64,000 bases of DNA, from assembly GCA_016199835.1 (NCBI GenBank), contig JACQFX010000002.1, positions 1 through 64,000 on the forward strand. Direction: 5' to 3'. The position numbers and the translations under genes are program-made. This DNA is from Nitrosomonadales bacterium (GTDB taxonomy: Bacteria > Pseudomonadota > Gammaproteobacteria > Burkholderiales > Gallionellaceae). Below are positions 63,560-64,000 of the stretch, piece by piece. The number at the start of each line of letters is the position of its first letter. Positions within the stretch are counted from its first letter, which is position 1. The notes beneath the pieces were generated by a model, which had not been told where the DNA came from, did no database searches, and was given only the letters and a program-made list of their open reading frames with translations.

Positions 63560-64000
63560 ATGACGAAGAAAATAGCAGCAAGCTTTGCGCTGTTGGCAGT
63601 CGTCATGCTGTCCTCATACTCCTTCTATCGGCACATCGCACCTTCATGGAATGAAGCCCAAGCGGCTGCTTCCGTTTCAGCAGTAGCACCCGTTACCCCG
63701 GCATCGACATTGTCCAGCATCAACCCATCCGGACAGGGAAAGGTCTGGGTCTGCCCCATGCATCCCGGAATCATGCAGGATCATCCCGGCACTTGCCCGA
63801 TCTGTGGCATGGATCTGGTGGAGTCAAACAATCATGACGGCCATGAGCATGGCGTACACGTCGATACTGCATCTCTCCAGAAGCTTGGCGTTCGTCTGGC
63901 CAGCGTAAAAAAGTCCACCCTCAGCCGAGAAGTCCGCAGCTACGGCAACATCACGGTGGATGGCAGCGCGGTGTACAACATCCACAGCAGGTTCGACGGC
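63560..64000 (+). CDS. CusB-like RND metal-efflux periplasmic adaptor (partial, runs off the right edge)
   Basis: From ATG 63560 the frame is open to the window end (147 codons). It has an N-terminal signal/TM (ASFALLAVVMLSSYSFY). A heavy-metal-binding domain follows (VCPMHPGIMQDHPGTCPICG, then MDLV), typical of CusB/SilB-type adaptors. After a His-rich stretch (NNHDGHEHGVHVD), the membrane-fusion domain begins (KLGVRLASVKKSTLSREVRS). It probably exports Cu/Ag or other cations with an RND pump outside the window, fitting the copper enzymes upstream. Confidence 0.87.
   Translation, partial: MTKKIAASFALLAVVMLSSYSFYRHIAPSWNEAQAAASVSAVAPVTPASTLSSINPSGQGKVWVCPMHPGIMQDHPGTCPICGMDLVESNNHDGHEHGVHVDTASLQKLGVRLASVKKSTLSREVRSYGNITVDGSAVYNIHSRFDG

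Overview
The window is a housekeeping-rich stretch of a betaproteobacterial chromosome, probably Nitrosomonadales/Gallionellaceae-like (iron- or nitrogen-oxidising relatives). Two things point there: an ncgABC-nirK cluster of the Nitrosomonas type with an NsrR-like box, and a large set of diheme c4-like cytochromes beside ordinary purine, pantothenate and translation genes. The affiliation is inference; no rRNA or tRNA gene was seen.

Layout. 1-140: edge of an IS4-family element. 177-4940: Lap-type adhesin-control locus (TolC-OmpA outer-membrane protein, LapG-like protease, LapD-like degenerate GGDEF/EAL receptor); no giant adhesin is present. 5064-9587: histidine kinase with a pseudo-receiver, NarL-type regulator, active-looking diguanylate cyclase, GreB. 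9696-16809: ferredoxin-NADP reductase, Pat-like acyl-CoA synthetase/acetyltransferase, methyl-accepting protein, bacteriohemerythrin, histone-deacetylase-like amidohydrolase. 16810-21294: rRNA methyltransferase, DUF3108 protein, purN, purM, hda. 21308-25748: FimV-like protein and a GspE/PilB-type ATPase. 25972-29094: HAD phosphatase, PsiF-repeat protein, FecCD-type ABC transporter split by an inverted repeat. 29149-35949: pcnB-folK-dNK-panB, a FecR/DUF6600 envelope protein, panC, panD.

36059-38930 holds a TPR plus beta-barrel protein resembling Slam (surface lipoprotein assembly modifier), followed 16 bases later by an exported FecR-domain protein whose C-terminus resembles a TbpB-type beta-barrel. 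This is the best candidate for an undescribed secretion pair. 38982-43979: purB, a YchJ-like protein and four diheme cytochromes c in a row. 44410-48277: a decayed type I secretion locus (RTX protein remnant, HlyD, TolC, no ABC ATPase) with GGGTGGGC repeats. 48500-55281: gcvR-like, prfC, S4 protein, arfB, yaeQ, pirin, old yellow enzyme and a hypothetical. 55286-60084: uvrA, YajR-like MFS and ssb. 60185-63512: promoter, palindromes, leader terminator, NsrR-like box, ncgA, ncgB, ncgC, nirK and terminator. The window ends inside a CusB-like metal-efflux adaptor gene.

Together the locus suggests a surface-attached, c-di-GMP-regulated bacterium with rich c-type cytochrome electron transport and an NO/nitrite-responsive copper nitrite reductase. 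Several short dispersed inverted repeats sit between genes and in places have been captured into reading frames.
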